From positions 240,215,832-240,279,831 of the forward strand of contig NC_081409.1 in NCBI RefSeq assembly GCF_030272615.1: 64,000 nt of DNA. The letters run 5' to 3'. This document shows, one piece after another, positions 24,805-37,011 of this stretch. The notes below the pieces were generated by a model. The model worked only from the letters and a program-made list of their open reading frames with translations, was not told the origin of the DNA and did no database searches. The stretch comes from Cryptomeria japonica (taxonomy: Eukaryota > Streptophyta > Pinopsida > Cupressales > Cupressaceae). Each line of letters opens with the position of its first letter. Position 1 is the first letter of the stretch. The position numbers were made by a program, and so were the translations under genes.

Positions 24805-27350
24805 TTGTAATTGAGCATTAGAATGTAGATAAGTAGAGATCAATTAATATATAGAATATAGAAGATAGATCCTAAGATTTGAGGTCCCGATTGTGACCTG
24901 TTTTGTAATTAAGCATGTTTTAGTAGGCCAGTGAGCCGGTTTCTGTAACCCGGTTGTTGCTGGTTGATTGTAATCAGTTTTCATGATATAATTCATTCAG
25001 TTTTGCATTTCCTCCATCTTATCCTTGTGTTTCCATTGTGTTTACTCTTGTTGACCAGTCCAGATTGATCTCTTTGAGGTCCTTCCTAACCGGTGACTGC
25101 ACCATTAGTGTTGCTATTTGAGGTTGCCTCATCTTCCTTTATGATGATTATTGTTACTTGGGTGCCTTTATTTCTTAATATTTATCTATGATCATGGTGA
25201 TGTATTGGTGATGACATCTCTTTATCTCATGTTGCATTATGATTCATGTTTGGTATGTGGTATCCGTGTTGAGTGTTTACTCCATGATTAACGTTTCTAT
25301 AAACCTTATTACTTGTGCCTTCTTGGTTGAGTGTGTGGGTTGTGTGACTATCTCCATGACCACTAGGTGTCAACCTAAGGGTTCCACATGGTTGGGTGGG
25401 TGGCATTGCCAACCATCGTTTGGGACCAAAGGAATTGGATTTGAAGATTGGATTCAGGAGTATATCTCTCCTTCTCTCATGTTTTTTTTTCTTCCTTTTT
25501 TCTTCCAAAGGTGTAACTATTTAATTTAATTCAAGGAATTGCAATTATTCATGTAATTGTATTATTGTATACTCCATATGGACATTTGTGTAATTGAATT
25601 AAATGATTAGGGTAGCTTTATGTGTGTTAGTTTTGGTATTGAATACGATTGGATATGTTATCATATTCATACTCATTGTGATATAATTGGTTAAGTATTT
25701 AGAAACACTTTGTTTGGTGATTCAAATGAACCTAGATGGTGTCATGTGGTGTCTCAATCCCCTCTCATTGTTGTCATGCGAATTCAAAAAATTTGAGTGA
25801 ACGTAAGTACCATTAGAGTGTGTTGGAGACTTTTTACATACCTTGTCTCTGCATCTTTTTTATGTTTTCTCTCATCTTGAATGTTGTTTACATATTTGGA
25901 CTTCACCACCATGTTTGGGGTGTCTGATAGATGAAGTGGTCCAACTGAGAATCTCACTAGATTGGACGAATTCATGTCTTAGAGGACAACAACACAAGTT
26001 ACCAAGGAGTGTCTCCCACTTGTGTCTCGACCCATTAGTGGTGTGTTGGCAATCACATTTTGGGAATCTCTTAATCAAGTGAAAACCTAAGTGAAACTTG
26101 GATGGGATAAAATATTAATTAAGATAATTGGTGTCCCAAGTATTCCTTGGGCACTATCATGAGGCTAAGTATGACTTGGGAAGGCATGCCCACACATGTA
26201 GCATTGGGACTTGTCCAGAGAGACATGTCTACTCATGTAGCAACGAGACTTGCATGATCGTCATTCTCGTCCATATGAGAGAATGCTCAATTTCATGTGG
26301 TTCATTCTCATGAGAACACACAATGAAACTCCCTATACTTAGCACTCTAGTATCTAACTCCTAGTAGTTTAAGTAGCACATGAGAGATTTATTGTTGCTT
26401 TCTCATTTTTGTCTTTAGTGTTTCTATTTGAGGATGCTTCATCTTCCTTTATGATGATTATTGTTGCTTGGGTACCTTTCTTTCTTAATGTTTCTCTATG
26501 ATTATGGCGATGTATTGGTGCTGGCATCTCTCTATCTCATGTTATATTATGGTTCATGTTTTGTATGTGGTATCCATGTTGAGTGTTTATTCCATGATTG
26601 ACATTTGTGTAAACCTTATCCCTTGTGCCTCCTTCCTTGAGTGTGTGGGTTGTGTGACTATCTCCATGAGCAAAAGGGGTCTAGCTAAGGGTTCCATATG
26701 GTTGGTTGGCATTGCCAACCATTATAAGGGACTAGCGGACTTGGATTTGAAGATTAGATTCAGGCCCATATATCTCCTTCTCTCCTCATGTTCTTCTTCT
26801 TCCTTCCTCATGTTCTTCTTCTTCCTTCTTTCTTATAAATGTGTAACTATGTAATTTGATTCAAGGAATTATAATTATTGATGTAATAGTATTATTTTAC
26901 ACTTTATATGGATATTGATGTAATTGAATGATATAGTAGATTTGTGTGTGTTGGTATTGGTACTGGACACGACTGGATATGCTATCTTCTTCATTCTCAT
27001 TGTGATAGAATTGGTTAAGTGTTTAGGAACACTTCATTTGGGTCTTAAAATGAACCTATATAGTGTCATGTGGTGTCTTAGTCCTCTTTCATTGTTTTCT
27101 TGCAAATTTGAAAGAATTTGAGTGAACCTAGGTAGAATTGAAGTGTGTTAGAGACTTTTTGCATACCTTGTCTCCACATATTGCTATTTTATCTTGTTTT
27201 AAGTGTTGTCTACATACTTTTACTTCACCAACATGTTTGGGATGTGTAATGGACCAGATAGTCTAACTGAGAAGCTCACTAACCTAGATGAATGCATTTC
27301 TCAGAGGATGATAGTGGAGGTTACTAGTCCCAGAGGATGCTAGTGTAGGA

Positions 27351-29296
27351 AATGGACTAAAACATAGGAAAAATACACTTGCATGAAATGAGGAGATACA
27401 TGAAGACATGCATGCATCCCTAGAGACATTCTATCCCACACAACCACAATAGTTGAATAGTTGGAACCCTAACAAATACTTTATACTCATAGGAGCCCAC
27501 TAGAAATGAAATTGACTAACAACAACCCAAATGACATAAGAACTTATACATATATAAAATTGGAAAATGACCACTTAGAAGGCCTAATAAAATCTACAAG
27601 ACCTACATTTAAAATCAACCAACTTCTTCAAATGATGGAAACCCACATGATAGTTTTATAAAATAGTAAAAAATACATTTGCAATAACTTTTCTGACTTT
27701 AGATCTCTTTTATTAAGTTGATAAGTACAATTTTGAAATGACACAATTAAAATGAGACCATACCAATAGACTTAGAATTTTTTATAGTAGTTTAATATAT
27801 GCATACATATTCATGGTTTTGAAAACAATTCATAAGACATCAAAATATTGCTTCGAACTTTTAGATTGGAAACCACCATGGAGATACATAGGAAATTCCC
27901 ATAAGAACTATTGAAAAAAAATTAAATGAGGATGTTCCCCATATTTCAATCCCTTGGACTTGAATTATTGGTTTGGAGTAATTATTGAAGACACAAGCTA
28001 ATATGCAATATGCTCTAATCTTTTACTAAATGTATATATTGAAATACATTGGCTATGCAATGCTTAGAATTCCTTTAGACAAATAAAAGTGAATTATGAT
28101 TTTCTCTTTCAAACAACCTAATATTCAAATGACACATTTCACTCTCAACTTTTTGAGTAATATATTGAAGGGAGGGAGTTAACTTAAACCCATTTTCAAA
28201 TTTGAATTTGAGAATTAGGGGGTCATTTGATACCATATATTTGAGATAATATAAGGAATGGGTAAAATTATAGCTTGCTTATAAAATATGGAGATTTTTA
28301 AATATAGAATTAGGTTAGGTTCCATTTACTTGTATAATTTTTCTATAGGAACATGTCAATTGTACCCTAGACATTGTATTCGTAATAAACAAGCCAAAGT
28401 AAGCCCCAAAAGGGGAAAATAATAAGATATGCTATTTTTATTCTATATGTATGTGGATAACTTTTTATTATAAATTGTTCTTTAAAAATAAGAAAAAAAT
28501 TTAGTGCAATTTTTCATATTAAAATTAAAGTAGTGTAAAGAAAATGAAATCTATTTTATATTGATGTAGGCTAATGAAATAAATTTTAACAATAATCACA
28601 TATTAACCTAGATTTATTCTTGATATGAGCCTATAAAATAAAATTCAATTTTTTAAAATAAAATGTAAATAGATAGAGTAGAGTTTAGATTTAGGAATAA
28701 TAGAGAATTAATTTTTATTTCATGTAAAATCTATTTATAAATTATATTAATAAAGGATTCAATTTTGTTGTCTGAAGTTTTGAACATTTCCATAAATCTA
28801 TATCCATGGGTCACTAAACCCTTTAATATTAAACCAAAGCACCAAAACAATAATCTTCTCTATGTGAATATTTGTAATCCACATGAATGACTTGTATAAT
28901 GCATGCTTCTTAAAATTGAGTTTTCCTAATATTTGGTATCTAAATGATTGTAAATACGAGCATTATTTTAAAATACCTTTTCAAAAGTTGTCAAATTTCT
29001 ATGGTCAAGTTCTGCTAAATTGAACCATCTTTATACTAGCTTTATGAATTTTAGAAAATGATTATAGAAACATGTGCAAATCATGGATGGTGTTGGTTAT
29101 TAAAGTTTTATTACCAGCTAATCAAGAACCTTTTAGGTAAAATAAAATTATGTATTTTTCCATTGATCTGTGCAGAGATACATTACAGAAGCTTTGACTG
29201 ATTTTACAACCTTGTGGATGATCAAATAATTAAGAACTTATCAAGATAATACACAAACAACAATTTGAGACTCCCAAAAAATGTATAATTTGCTAG
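27351..29296. other. Unassigned AT-rich sequence
   Basis: No gene, domain or repeat boundary recognised. It is A/T-rich throughout, with no long open frame on either strand. Confidence 0.5.
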
Positions 29297-29460
29297 CTAC
29301 CCTCATTATTCAAGGTTGAAATGATTCTATTACATATTCTATACAAACCAAATTTAATAAAAATTTAAAATTAATACTACCCTCATTATTCAAGGTTGAA
29401 ATGATTCTATTACATATTCTATACAAACCAAATTTAATAAAAATTTAAAATTAATACTAC
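29297..29460. repeat. Perfect 80-bp tandem duplication
   Basis: 29297-29376 is repeated exactly as 29377-29456, followed by the first four bases of a third unit (CTAC). The unit begins CTACCCTCATTATTC. Identity over 80 bases in this otherwise eroded region implies a recent duplication. Confidence 0.97.
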
Positions 29461-29608
29461 AGAAAATTGGAAAATAAAACCACAAGGCTTCTTGCAACAT
29501 GTCTTGCTTATTGATAATAACACCATTTCATGGCCTAAAATCCACTACTCACCAATAATACAACACTAAATGGTTACTTGAGAAAAAAATCATCAATCAA
29601 CACTTAGG

Positions 29609-30791
29609 ATGATGGAGGGAATAGCGCAGCTGGAGGGAAATTTGAATTCTATGAATGGAGGGAACAATGCTGTTGGTTCCTCTAGTTTTGCTACCTCTAC
29701 AACTCAAGGACAACTTGTCTCTTTGGGATCTATGGTGGATGATGAGGATGGTCGAAAGGATGGGGACCCATGACATCGGGACCCTCCTCTTGTCCTTAAA
29801 AATAATGAATATTCTTCAAAGTTGGGTCCCGAGATCTTGAATGTCGATTTGGAAAAGACGATAGAGGTGAAGGCTCTCAAACCCTGGAATAGTCTATTTG
29901 CAAACAAACCCACTGGTAAATCGTCCTTTCCTTCTGTGGAATATATTTTTGATAGAAAAATAGGCAGACTAGCTATTGCAGTACCGGATGTGGTTATAGA
30001 CCATAGTATTTCTCTAATGGTTTTTTCTCTAGTGGGAAAATTTGTTGGACCAAGACCTAATATTGAAGTCGTTAGGTCTTTTGTTAAGAGAAAATGGAGG
30101 TTGAAAGGATAGGTTGATGTTTTAGCCCTGCCAAGGGGTTTCTTTGTCTTTTCCTTCTCTTGTGGGGAAGATTTGGAAATGGCCCTGAGTGGAGGACCAT
30201 GGATGTTTGGGAAATCTTCATTATCCTTAAGGAAATGGTCTCCAAATATGGAGCTCAATGACTCCTTTTTTGAATATGCTTCGGTCTGGGTGCGGTTGCT
30301 TGGTTTGCCGCTTGAATTCTGGTTGGAGGATGTTTTCTCAGGTATTGCTAACTCCTTTGGGGAGCTTGTGGTTATAGATTCTAGTTGGTGTAGGTGAGGA
30401 TATGTGTCAATATCTCACAGAATATGGACCTACCTAGCTCTATTGAAATATATCCAAACTAGGGAAGTGGGAACAAGCCATAGAGTTTGAGTCCCTCCCC
30501 TTTGTGTGTTTCTCTTGTAAGAAAGCTGGACATTGGGCAAAGGCTTGCCCAAGTAACCCCAAGAATGCTCAGAAGCATAACAATCATGTTAAGCAAATCT
30601 GGAAAGAGAAGACTAACAAAAATGAGGAGGGTAGAGCGGAAGGAGGAAGTGTACTTCCTAGTAACCCAAAAGATATAACAAAAGATGATAGGAAAGATAG
30701 TCCTTCCAAGGATTCTCTTCAGAAGGAAGATAGAAAGAATGAAGATAATAGATTTGAGATCAAAACATTCAATGGATTGGAAGTATTATAG
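29609..30791 (+). pseudogene. LINE-B ORF1 (DUF4283 plus CCHC zinc knuckle)
   Basis: ORF1 of plant L1 elements is an RNA-binding, gag-like protein. Frame 2 starts MMEGIAQLEGN at 29609 and runs to 30397 with in-frame stops near 29771 and 30110. From about 29900 it shows the DUF4283 pattern: ISLMVFSLVGKFVGPRPNI, then DVLALPRGFFVFSFSC, ALSGGPWMFGKSSLSL, and FEYASVWVRLLGLPLEFW. After a frameshift the zinc knuckle CFSCKKAGHWAKAC lies at 30507-30548, spacing C-x2-C-x4-H-x4-C. A Lys/Glu/Asp-rich tail follows. Further coding-like sequence with stops continues to about 31250. Confidence 0.88.
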
Positions 30792-31295
30792 ATTTAGGAG
30801 GAAGAGAATGTAAGCATAGAAGAAATTCTTGAAGAGGGTGAGATTGGCGACATAAATGAATCACAACATGAGGCTGTACAAGATACAAAAATGAAAAGTA
30901 ATAAAATTTTCCCAAAGGATTTTGAAGGTCCATAAGTTATTGTTGAAAAAAGATCAAGTTCGGATCGCCTCAGGTTAACCTTAACTCTCTATTTCAGCGT
31001 GTTGGCACTAAATCGCCACCTCTTCTCAGAGAATAGGAAAACCGTGGAATAATAAGCAATCTGCATATAAAGATGAAGATGATGAAGAGATAATAGGAGT
31101 GGGAAAAAAGAAAAATAAGAAGACATGCTATTCTAATGGGGTTAAAACTAGAACCAGATCTAAGGTGGATATTGGTCTTTCCAAATCCCCACAGGGATGT
31201 AAAACCATGAAGTGGCATAGGGACCAGGAGAGTGAACAAAACATAGCTGATACAAGGTAGCGAACCATTCAGGAATCCTGCTCCCAGGTTTCCAA

Positions 31296-32222
31296 ATGAA
31301 GGTAATTTCCTGGAACATACGAGGCTTGAATGGTCTCTATAAACAGGATGTATTAAGGAATTTTATCAGAGATCATAAACCAGATATCATCCTGGTTCAG
31401 GAAACTAAAATGAGTAGGGAAAAAGTTGAAAAATTAAAATTCTTCAAACAGGGAGGTGTTTGTGGTTGTAGTTCTAATGGGGCGTCAGGTGGGGTGGCCA
31501 TATTTTGGAATAAGAAAACTATTGACGGAGATCTGATTGATGAAGATGGTAATATTATTTCTATGAGAGTTTAATGTATTGCTTAAGGATAGGAATGGGT
31601 TTTTACCAACATTTATGCCCCAAATTCTAAAGCTGCTAGGAGTAAATTTTGGGACAAAATTCAACAGAAAAGGGGGTTTTTCTCTCAGGATAGCTAGCTG
31701 TTGATGGGAGATTTCAATACCCCGTTGCAAGAAATTGACAAATTTGGAGGAACTCAAGCTCAACTGGATAGAAGGATTGACCTTATGGACTTTATCAATG
31801 CCAATGCCTTGATTGATGTTGATCTTTCTGGAGCTTCCTACACTTGGTCTAATCGAAGGGATGGAGATCTTATTCAGGAAAGGCTTGATAGATTCCTTAT
31901 CACTTCTGACTGGGTCCTTAAGTATAGATGTTCTTTGTCTATTATTAACATAATAGGATTAGATCATTATCCCATTTCTTTTGTTGCTGACTTTGTTAAG
32001 GGCAAATGCTGTTTTCCTTTCTGGTTTGAAAAAATGTGGATTTCACACCCTTCCTTGGAAAATTCCATTGCCAAATGGTGGAATATTAATGTGGATGGTT
32101 CTGCCATGTTCAAAGTTGCTAAAAAATTAAGAAACACCAAAGATAACATTAAGATTTGGAACAAAAAGGTTTTTGGAGATATTTTTGAATCCAAGAGGAA
32201 GCTGAAGGAGGAATCAGAATAG
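31296..32222 (+). pseudogene. LINE-B ORF2 endonuclease domain
   Basis: Starts at ATG 31296 with MKVISWNIRGLNG, the standard start of plant L1 ORF2. Motifs in order: IILVQETKMS (catalytic Glu), NGASGGVAIFWN, then VFTNIYAPNSKAARSKFW after a run of stops near 31572-31590, LLMGDFNTPLQEI (Asp/Asn pair) at about 31701, YTWSNRRDGD, QERLDRFLITSDW and GLDHYPISF (terminal Asp-His) near 31960. Six residues of spacing are normal. Its stops are TAA or TAG and mostly fit CAA or CAG codons that have lost a C. Confidence 0.9.
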
Positions 32223-32555
32223 ATTCAAAACTCTATTCAGAAAGATTGTTATAAGATGTTTCCCAAGGATAAAGAAGATGAGGTTCTAGCCAAACTACAC
32301 AACACTATATCAAGAGAAGAAATCTATTGGAGGCAGAGATCTAGGGCTCTTTGGTTGGAAGCCGGTGATAGAAATACTAAATTCTTTCATATGACATCTA
32401 TGAAGCATAAAGCTGCTAGCAGAATCTCTAGATTAATTGTTGATGACAAAATCCTTCTCAAAGATGATGACATTGGTGATGAAGCTGTTAGGTTCTTCTC
32501 TAACCTTTTTACCAGTAGTAAGGATATTGAAATTGTTAAGCAACAAGACCTGGTT

Positions 32556-32575
32556 GATAACATTCCTAAGATTAT
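32556..32575 (+). repeat. 20-bp duplication, left copy
   Basis: GATAACATTCCTAAGATTAT, identical to 37842-37861. The two copies flank the partial gypsy element. This sequence encodes DNIPKI of the LINE RT linker. Confidence 0.97.
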
Positions 32576-34643
32576 AGTTGAATCATAGTTGTAACGTGCT
32601 CTAGTATAGTTGGCTTGATCATCTGTGACTTTAGCTTTTCCATTATCGTGCTTTGGGAATGGTTCCTTAAACATCTCATGTTCTTGATTGGATGAGTGTC
32701 CCTCAATCTCAATGTCACCTCTATCAATAAGATCCTGTATGATGTTCTTCAGTCGATGCCAATTTCCTGTCTTATGACCCTTGCTCTTATGAAATTCACA
32801 ATACTCATCATCATTCCACCAATTCGGCTTAACCTTTGGTTCATATGGAGGAAAATTTGGAACTGTGATTACCTTGTTTTCCACAAGCTTCTTGAAAACT
32901 GACACAAGTGGTTCTCCCAATGGGGTGTACTTCCTTCGTGATCTAGGAGTTGTTTGAGTATTTACTTGATTGTTTGTAGAACTTGATCCTAAAAAGATGA
33001 ATTTAGGTCGCACTGTGTTGGCATCAACAACACCATCATTGACTGTGTTCTTGTTTTTATTCCAAAATCTTGGCTTGTCTTTTCCTTTAAAGTCATCTTT
33101 GTTTCCTTAAATATCTTAATGACTCCTTGTTCAATTAGGACCTTTTCTGTTGCTAAGCCTTTTTCAATGACATCCTTGAAGGTGGACAAACAAGCTTTCC
33201 TTAGATCATAGCCAATGTCCTTGTTAACGTTTTGGGTGAACATTTCTACCATTTGTTTTTGTGGAATCTCACAAGAGCATCTGCTGGCTAGATTTCTCCA
33301 TCTTTGTAAAAATGATGCAAAAGATTCTCCCTCTTTTTGCTTGGTGTTGCACAAAGTAGTGACTGATATGTCTGTCTCTATGTTGTAGGAGAAATGTTGA
33401 ATAAATGCTTCTGCTAGGTCACCCCATGACTTAATACCAGGTGGAAGTTGGGAGAACCATTCCATAGCTTGATCACCTAAGCTTTGTGGGAATAATCTCA
33501 TCAAATATGTCTCTTCTACTGCTACCTCAATGCAAGCTGTGAAAAACTGTCTTATGTGTGCCTTAGGATCCCCTTTTCCTCTATACTTATCAAATTTAGG
33601 CGTCACAAAGTGTGTAGGAAATGGAGGCATTGGAATGCTCTTGTCAAATGGATAAGGACATATGTCTCTCATTGTGTATGTTGGCTTCAGTGTATTTATG
33701 TCCTCCATTTTCTTTTGTAAGTCCCGGATTTGTTGTTCCAAATTGCTCTTAGGTGGAGATCGACTTCTTGGACCATATCCTATTTTGAGGTACCCATTGG
33801 AGGAGGTGCATGTTGCATATATGGATGATATTGATCATACACATGTTCATATGCAGGAGGTCTGTAATGATGTTGCATATATGGACCACTTGGTATAGAT
33901 TCATGTTGAGGAACACCATATCTATTTTGTGCATGTATACCATATTCTACAGGCATGTCATGTTCCATTGTGTTGCCCCCAAATTTGACATGAGGTTTCC
34001 TTGTGTCCAAATTTTGAGCATGCCTTGGAATATCCCATTGCTTTCGTGGTTGTTCCTTAGCATTCGTATGTGATTGAGCATATTTTTCTCCATAAGACTT
34101 CCATAATGGTCTACGAAGGTAAGTATCATATGTTTGACCATGAGTATGTGGGACCTCTAGTTTTTGAAGCAAAGCTGATGGTGATTCAGGTACCATATGT
34201 GGTCCTCTATTTCCTCCACTATTAGGCCTCCTTTGATCCATATTGGAGTGAGGTTGTTGCAAAGGTCTATGTTCCATTATTTGAGACATGTCAAAATCAT
34301 GAGGTATCTTGGCTCCACTTTGTGCCATCATGTGTAAGAAGTATTGTCTATCTCTCCTCATTATTTCCTCAACCAATCGATTGAAATGGGGATTCATAAT
34401 GGATTCTTCCACATCTGCTGAATGTACTGAAAAGTTGTCCACATTGTCATTTCATGTAGCATTGTTGTTTAGAGTGTCCATGTTCTCAACATTTGGATTA
34501 TTTCTATAGACATCCATGTCAGGTAATGTAGTGTGCTCAGGATTGAAAAATAAATCATTTTCATACTCATAAGAACTCATGTTTGCGGACTCTTGAGCCT
34601 CTTTAGTTTCTCTTCTAGATTTTTGAAGACGGGTTTCAACCAT
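32576..34643 (-). pseudogene. Gypsy gag of the partial element
   Basis: Gag forms the particle that packages element RNA. It starts at 34643 (MVETRLQKSRRETKEAQE) and continues in frame past a TGA near 34452 through a Pro/His/Gln-rich region to about 33780. After a frameshift, 33741-32989 holds the retrotransposon gag domain: FRGKGDPKAHI-like (YRGKGDPKAHIRQFF), MRLFPQSLGDQAMEWFSQLP, SWGDLAEAFIQHF, KQKEGESFASFLQRWRNLA. A further frame, 33013-32576, has YTPLGEPLVSVFKKLVE and CEFHKSKGHKTGNWHRLK, the zinc-knuckle-like position with its last Cys replaced by Trp. The type fits non-chromovirus gypsy (Tat/Athila-like); the assignment is by memory of the pattern. Confidence 0.85.
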
Positions 34644-35140
34644 GAACTAGGTATTGCCCAAGATGTGTGAGACTAGATGAAAAATGGAAAGAGTATGGAA
34701 GACCAAGAGTTGAATGGAATGTAAATGAGTCTGAAGTGTACTTGTAATGTCCCAAGTGTAAGACCAAGTATGTATGTAGTAGAGTAGGTGTGACTTCCAA
34801 AGAGAGGATAGTTTCTCTTGATGAGGTAAGTTGACCTTGACTCTAAATAAAACCAAATGAGACCCAAAGGTAAGAAACCTTGATGAGGGACCACTTAGCA
34901 AAGTGTTGTTATATGTAGTGTGTTGACAAAGTATGATGAGGACAAGCAAGTGACCTTTTGACTCAAGTTTAGACAAATGTGAATGTAATGTAAGGTGTAA
35001 AGCAATGCTGGATTTTGTGAGACCCAAAGACAGGTTGAATGCTAGATGAAACCTGAAGAAACAACCTAGGAAGCTCAAGTATTCCGAAACTGATTTCTTG
35101 TGTTTGCTGGACTGTGAAATTTTTCTTGCAATTTTGAACA

Positions 35141-35425
35141 CAGACGCGCCTGTATACTGCACAGACGCGGTTTCCTGACCCAGACGCTACTCTGCCCTTC
35201 ACAGACGCGCTTATGAGATTTTTCTTGTTTATGTTTGTTGGACTGTGAAATTTTTTTTGCAATCCTGGACACAGACGCGCGTGTATACTGCACAGACGTG
35301 ATTATCCGACACAGACGTGTTTCTATTCAACACAGACGCTGTTATAAACACAGACGCTATTCTGCACTTCACAGACGCGCCTAGACAACACAGACGCGGT
35401 TAAAACAGACACAGACGTGTTTCTG
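35141..35425. repeat. CAGACGCG motif cluster 1 (about 12 copies)
   Basis: Roughly twelve copies of ACACAGACGCG or close variants (CAGACGTG, CAGACGCT) spaced mostly 16-21 bases, with one gap of about 60 bases. The core is half of the palindrome CAGACGCGTCTG. Confidence 0.9.
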
Positions 35426-36648
35426 TAAACTTTGTGCAATTTTTCCAATATGTGAAGTCATTTTTGTTGTGACCAAATCTGACTGTTTGATTGTTTTTCG
35501 TGACAAGAGGACACAATGTTGATGAGGACTCAATGTTTGCAAGTGTTTATACTCCAAAATGACTCCAAGAAAAGTGTGTTGTTTGATGTAAAAATGTTTT
35601 GCATACACTTGAAGACACAAAAGACACAATGTTTTTTTGTTTGGTCTTGAATGTTTGAACGTTTTAACATAAGTCAAGCACAATTCTTATGGCTGGCCAA
35701 GACAATAGTTGTTGATCCCACATGGGGTTTTACCCCTGAGGCTACGCTATTCAGAGTGGATACTTAGATGCTTGACCTCACTGGCTCCACCCTCGGCACT
35801 CACTTCTCGGGTCAGCCAAGCATCAATCCCCATGAAAACTCCCCATGGCAAACTTTGTATCTCTACTAAGAACCGTATGTGTGTGGGCCGCTACCAGAGG
35901 TCCGACCTCCTGCCCCAACAACTAGAAGGATTTGGGCCTCTAAAACAAAATGGTGCTAGTAAGGGCATCCGCTCGTGTGGCCATACATGCGGCACTTTTA
36001 GCTCTGTAAATACAGAAGGCTCCTAGCCGGTAGGGGTTACGCCCTACAAATGATCAAATAAATTTGATCAAACAGGTTTATGGGGAGACATAGTGTCGGT
36101 ATGAACTAATCAGCACACGTTATTCATAGCTTTCACCATGAATACATTTGATTATAGTGGTTTGGATGAGGTGGGTTTTCCTCGCTACCACTTGGGTTGT
36201 TCTCTTCTCACTAGTAGTCCTAATGACCACACGGGAAGACAGGCTCTCTAAAGATTAAACAAAAAGAGCCTATTGCTCAAGACACAAAAGACAATGATTC
36301 AATTTTAGTGCACCAATGGAAGTGTTTGCTAGTCTATGAAAACAAGGCACACAATAAAAATCCAAAACCCTAGCCAAGGACCTGCAACAAAGAGTTGTTA
36401 GTAGTTTGGGTTGTTTGAAATAATCACCCCTTCCTGCAAACACACAAGTTAGGTAAATTTTAAAACCCAAAATACTTTGTGAAAATAGGGGCCTTCAACC
36501 AAACGATTTAGCTTCCGAGGCAAGCTGCACTAATGTTAGCTAGATCTGAAAGTGTTAGTCTAAAAATAAACCAGATCTGAAACCCTAAATGCAAAAATCC
36601 GAAAACTGAATCACTAAAATTTCAAAATTTTGAAACAGTAAATACACA

Positions 36649-36905
36649 GACACCGTTACCCTCAACACAGACACGTCTGGAGCACACAGACGCGATTCTG
36701 TGATTCACAGACACGCTTAAAAGTCACAGACGCTCCTTTTAGACACAGACGCGGGTAGAAATAACATAGACGCGTTTCTGGAACACAGACGCGCCTCCCT
36801 GGAACCTGCAAAATGAAATATTGACAAAACACAGATGCGGATCCCGTTGTCGCAGACGCGCCTAAAAATCAAAGACGCGTTCCGAAAGTGCGCAGATGCG
36901 AAAAT
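36649..36905. repeat. CAGACGCG motif cluster 2 (about 12 copies)
   Basis: A second set of about twelve copies, including variants CAGACACG, CAGATGCG and TAGACGCG, about 1.2 kb from the first cluster in the same leader. Confidence 0.9.
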
Positions 36906-36990
36906 ACCAAAAATGCTGCCGAAAATGTCCGATCTGCAACTTCAAAAACACAAGATCTGCAACAAGGAGGTTAAATGCAAAGGGACAAGT

Positions 36991-37008
36991 GTCCCACCGG
37001 GCGTGCCA
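36991..37008 (-). other. Primer-binding-site-like sequence
   Basis: Minus strand TGGCACGCCCGGTGGGAC, three bases from the LTR end. The opening TGG and position fit a tRNA primer site; I could not name the tRNA with certainty (a Lys tRNA is closest to my memory). Confidence 0.6.
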
Positions 37009-37011
37009 AAA

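Larger units (their letters stand above)
22864..25104 (+). mobile_element. Solo LTR (~755 bp) carrying a nested insertion, TSD TTAGT
   Basis: Inserted into the first tandem unit. TTAGT lies at 22859-22863 and 25105-25109; the insertion starts TGATGCAGGAGC and ends GACTGCACCA. Removing it restores a continuous match with the sister copies (CTTTAGTGTTGCTATTT). Its own sequence is 22864-23107 plus 24594-25104, about 755 bp. A TATA-like GTATAAATAA at 24795-24804 suggests plus orientation. There is no internal coding region, so solo LTR is the simplest reading. Confidence 0.85.
22240..27350 (+). repeat. Tandem array of the ~1.33-kb repeat (two full copies plus part)
   Basis: Landmark CCTTGTCTC or its variant falls at about 22240, 25845 and 27170. 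Removing the 22864-25104 insertion and one target copy gives unit lengths of about 1359 and 1325 bp. The third unit stops near 27350. Conserved blocks include a chain of short phrases such as AATCAAGTGAAAACCTAA, CATGTAGCA, TTTATGATGATTATTGTT, TGGTTGGGTGG and AGAGACTTTT. I find no long ORF, so this is a satellite-like or noncoding segmental tandem repeat. Confidence 0.85.
34644..36990 (-). other. Long leader between PBS and gag, with CAGACGCG clusters
   Basis: About 2.3 kb without a supportable gene. It holds two clusters of the CAGACGCG motif (35141-35425 and 36649-36905), a ~131-bp repeat near 35090-35340, and between them a GC-richer block at about 35700-36060 that gives a chance plus-strand open frame. 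Whether the leader once encoded anything is unclear. Confidence 0.6.

Noticed and set aside
29704-30258. 184-codon minus-strand open frame
   Set aside because: It is the antisense shadow of LINE-B ORF1, whose DUF4283 pattern is clear on the plus strand.
35709-36026. 106-codon plus-strand open frame in the gypsy leader
   Set aside because: It is antisense to the element, in a GC-richer block, with no recognisable domain; likely chance.
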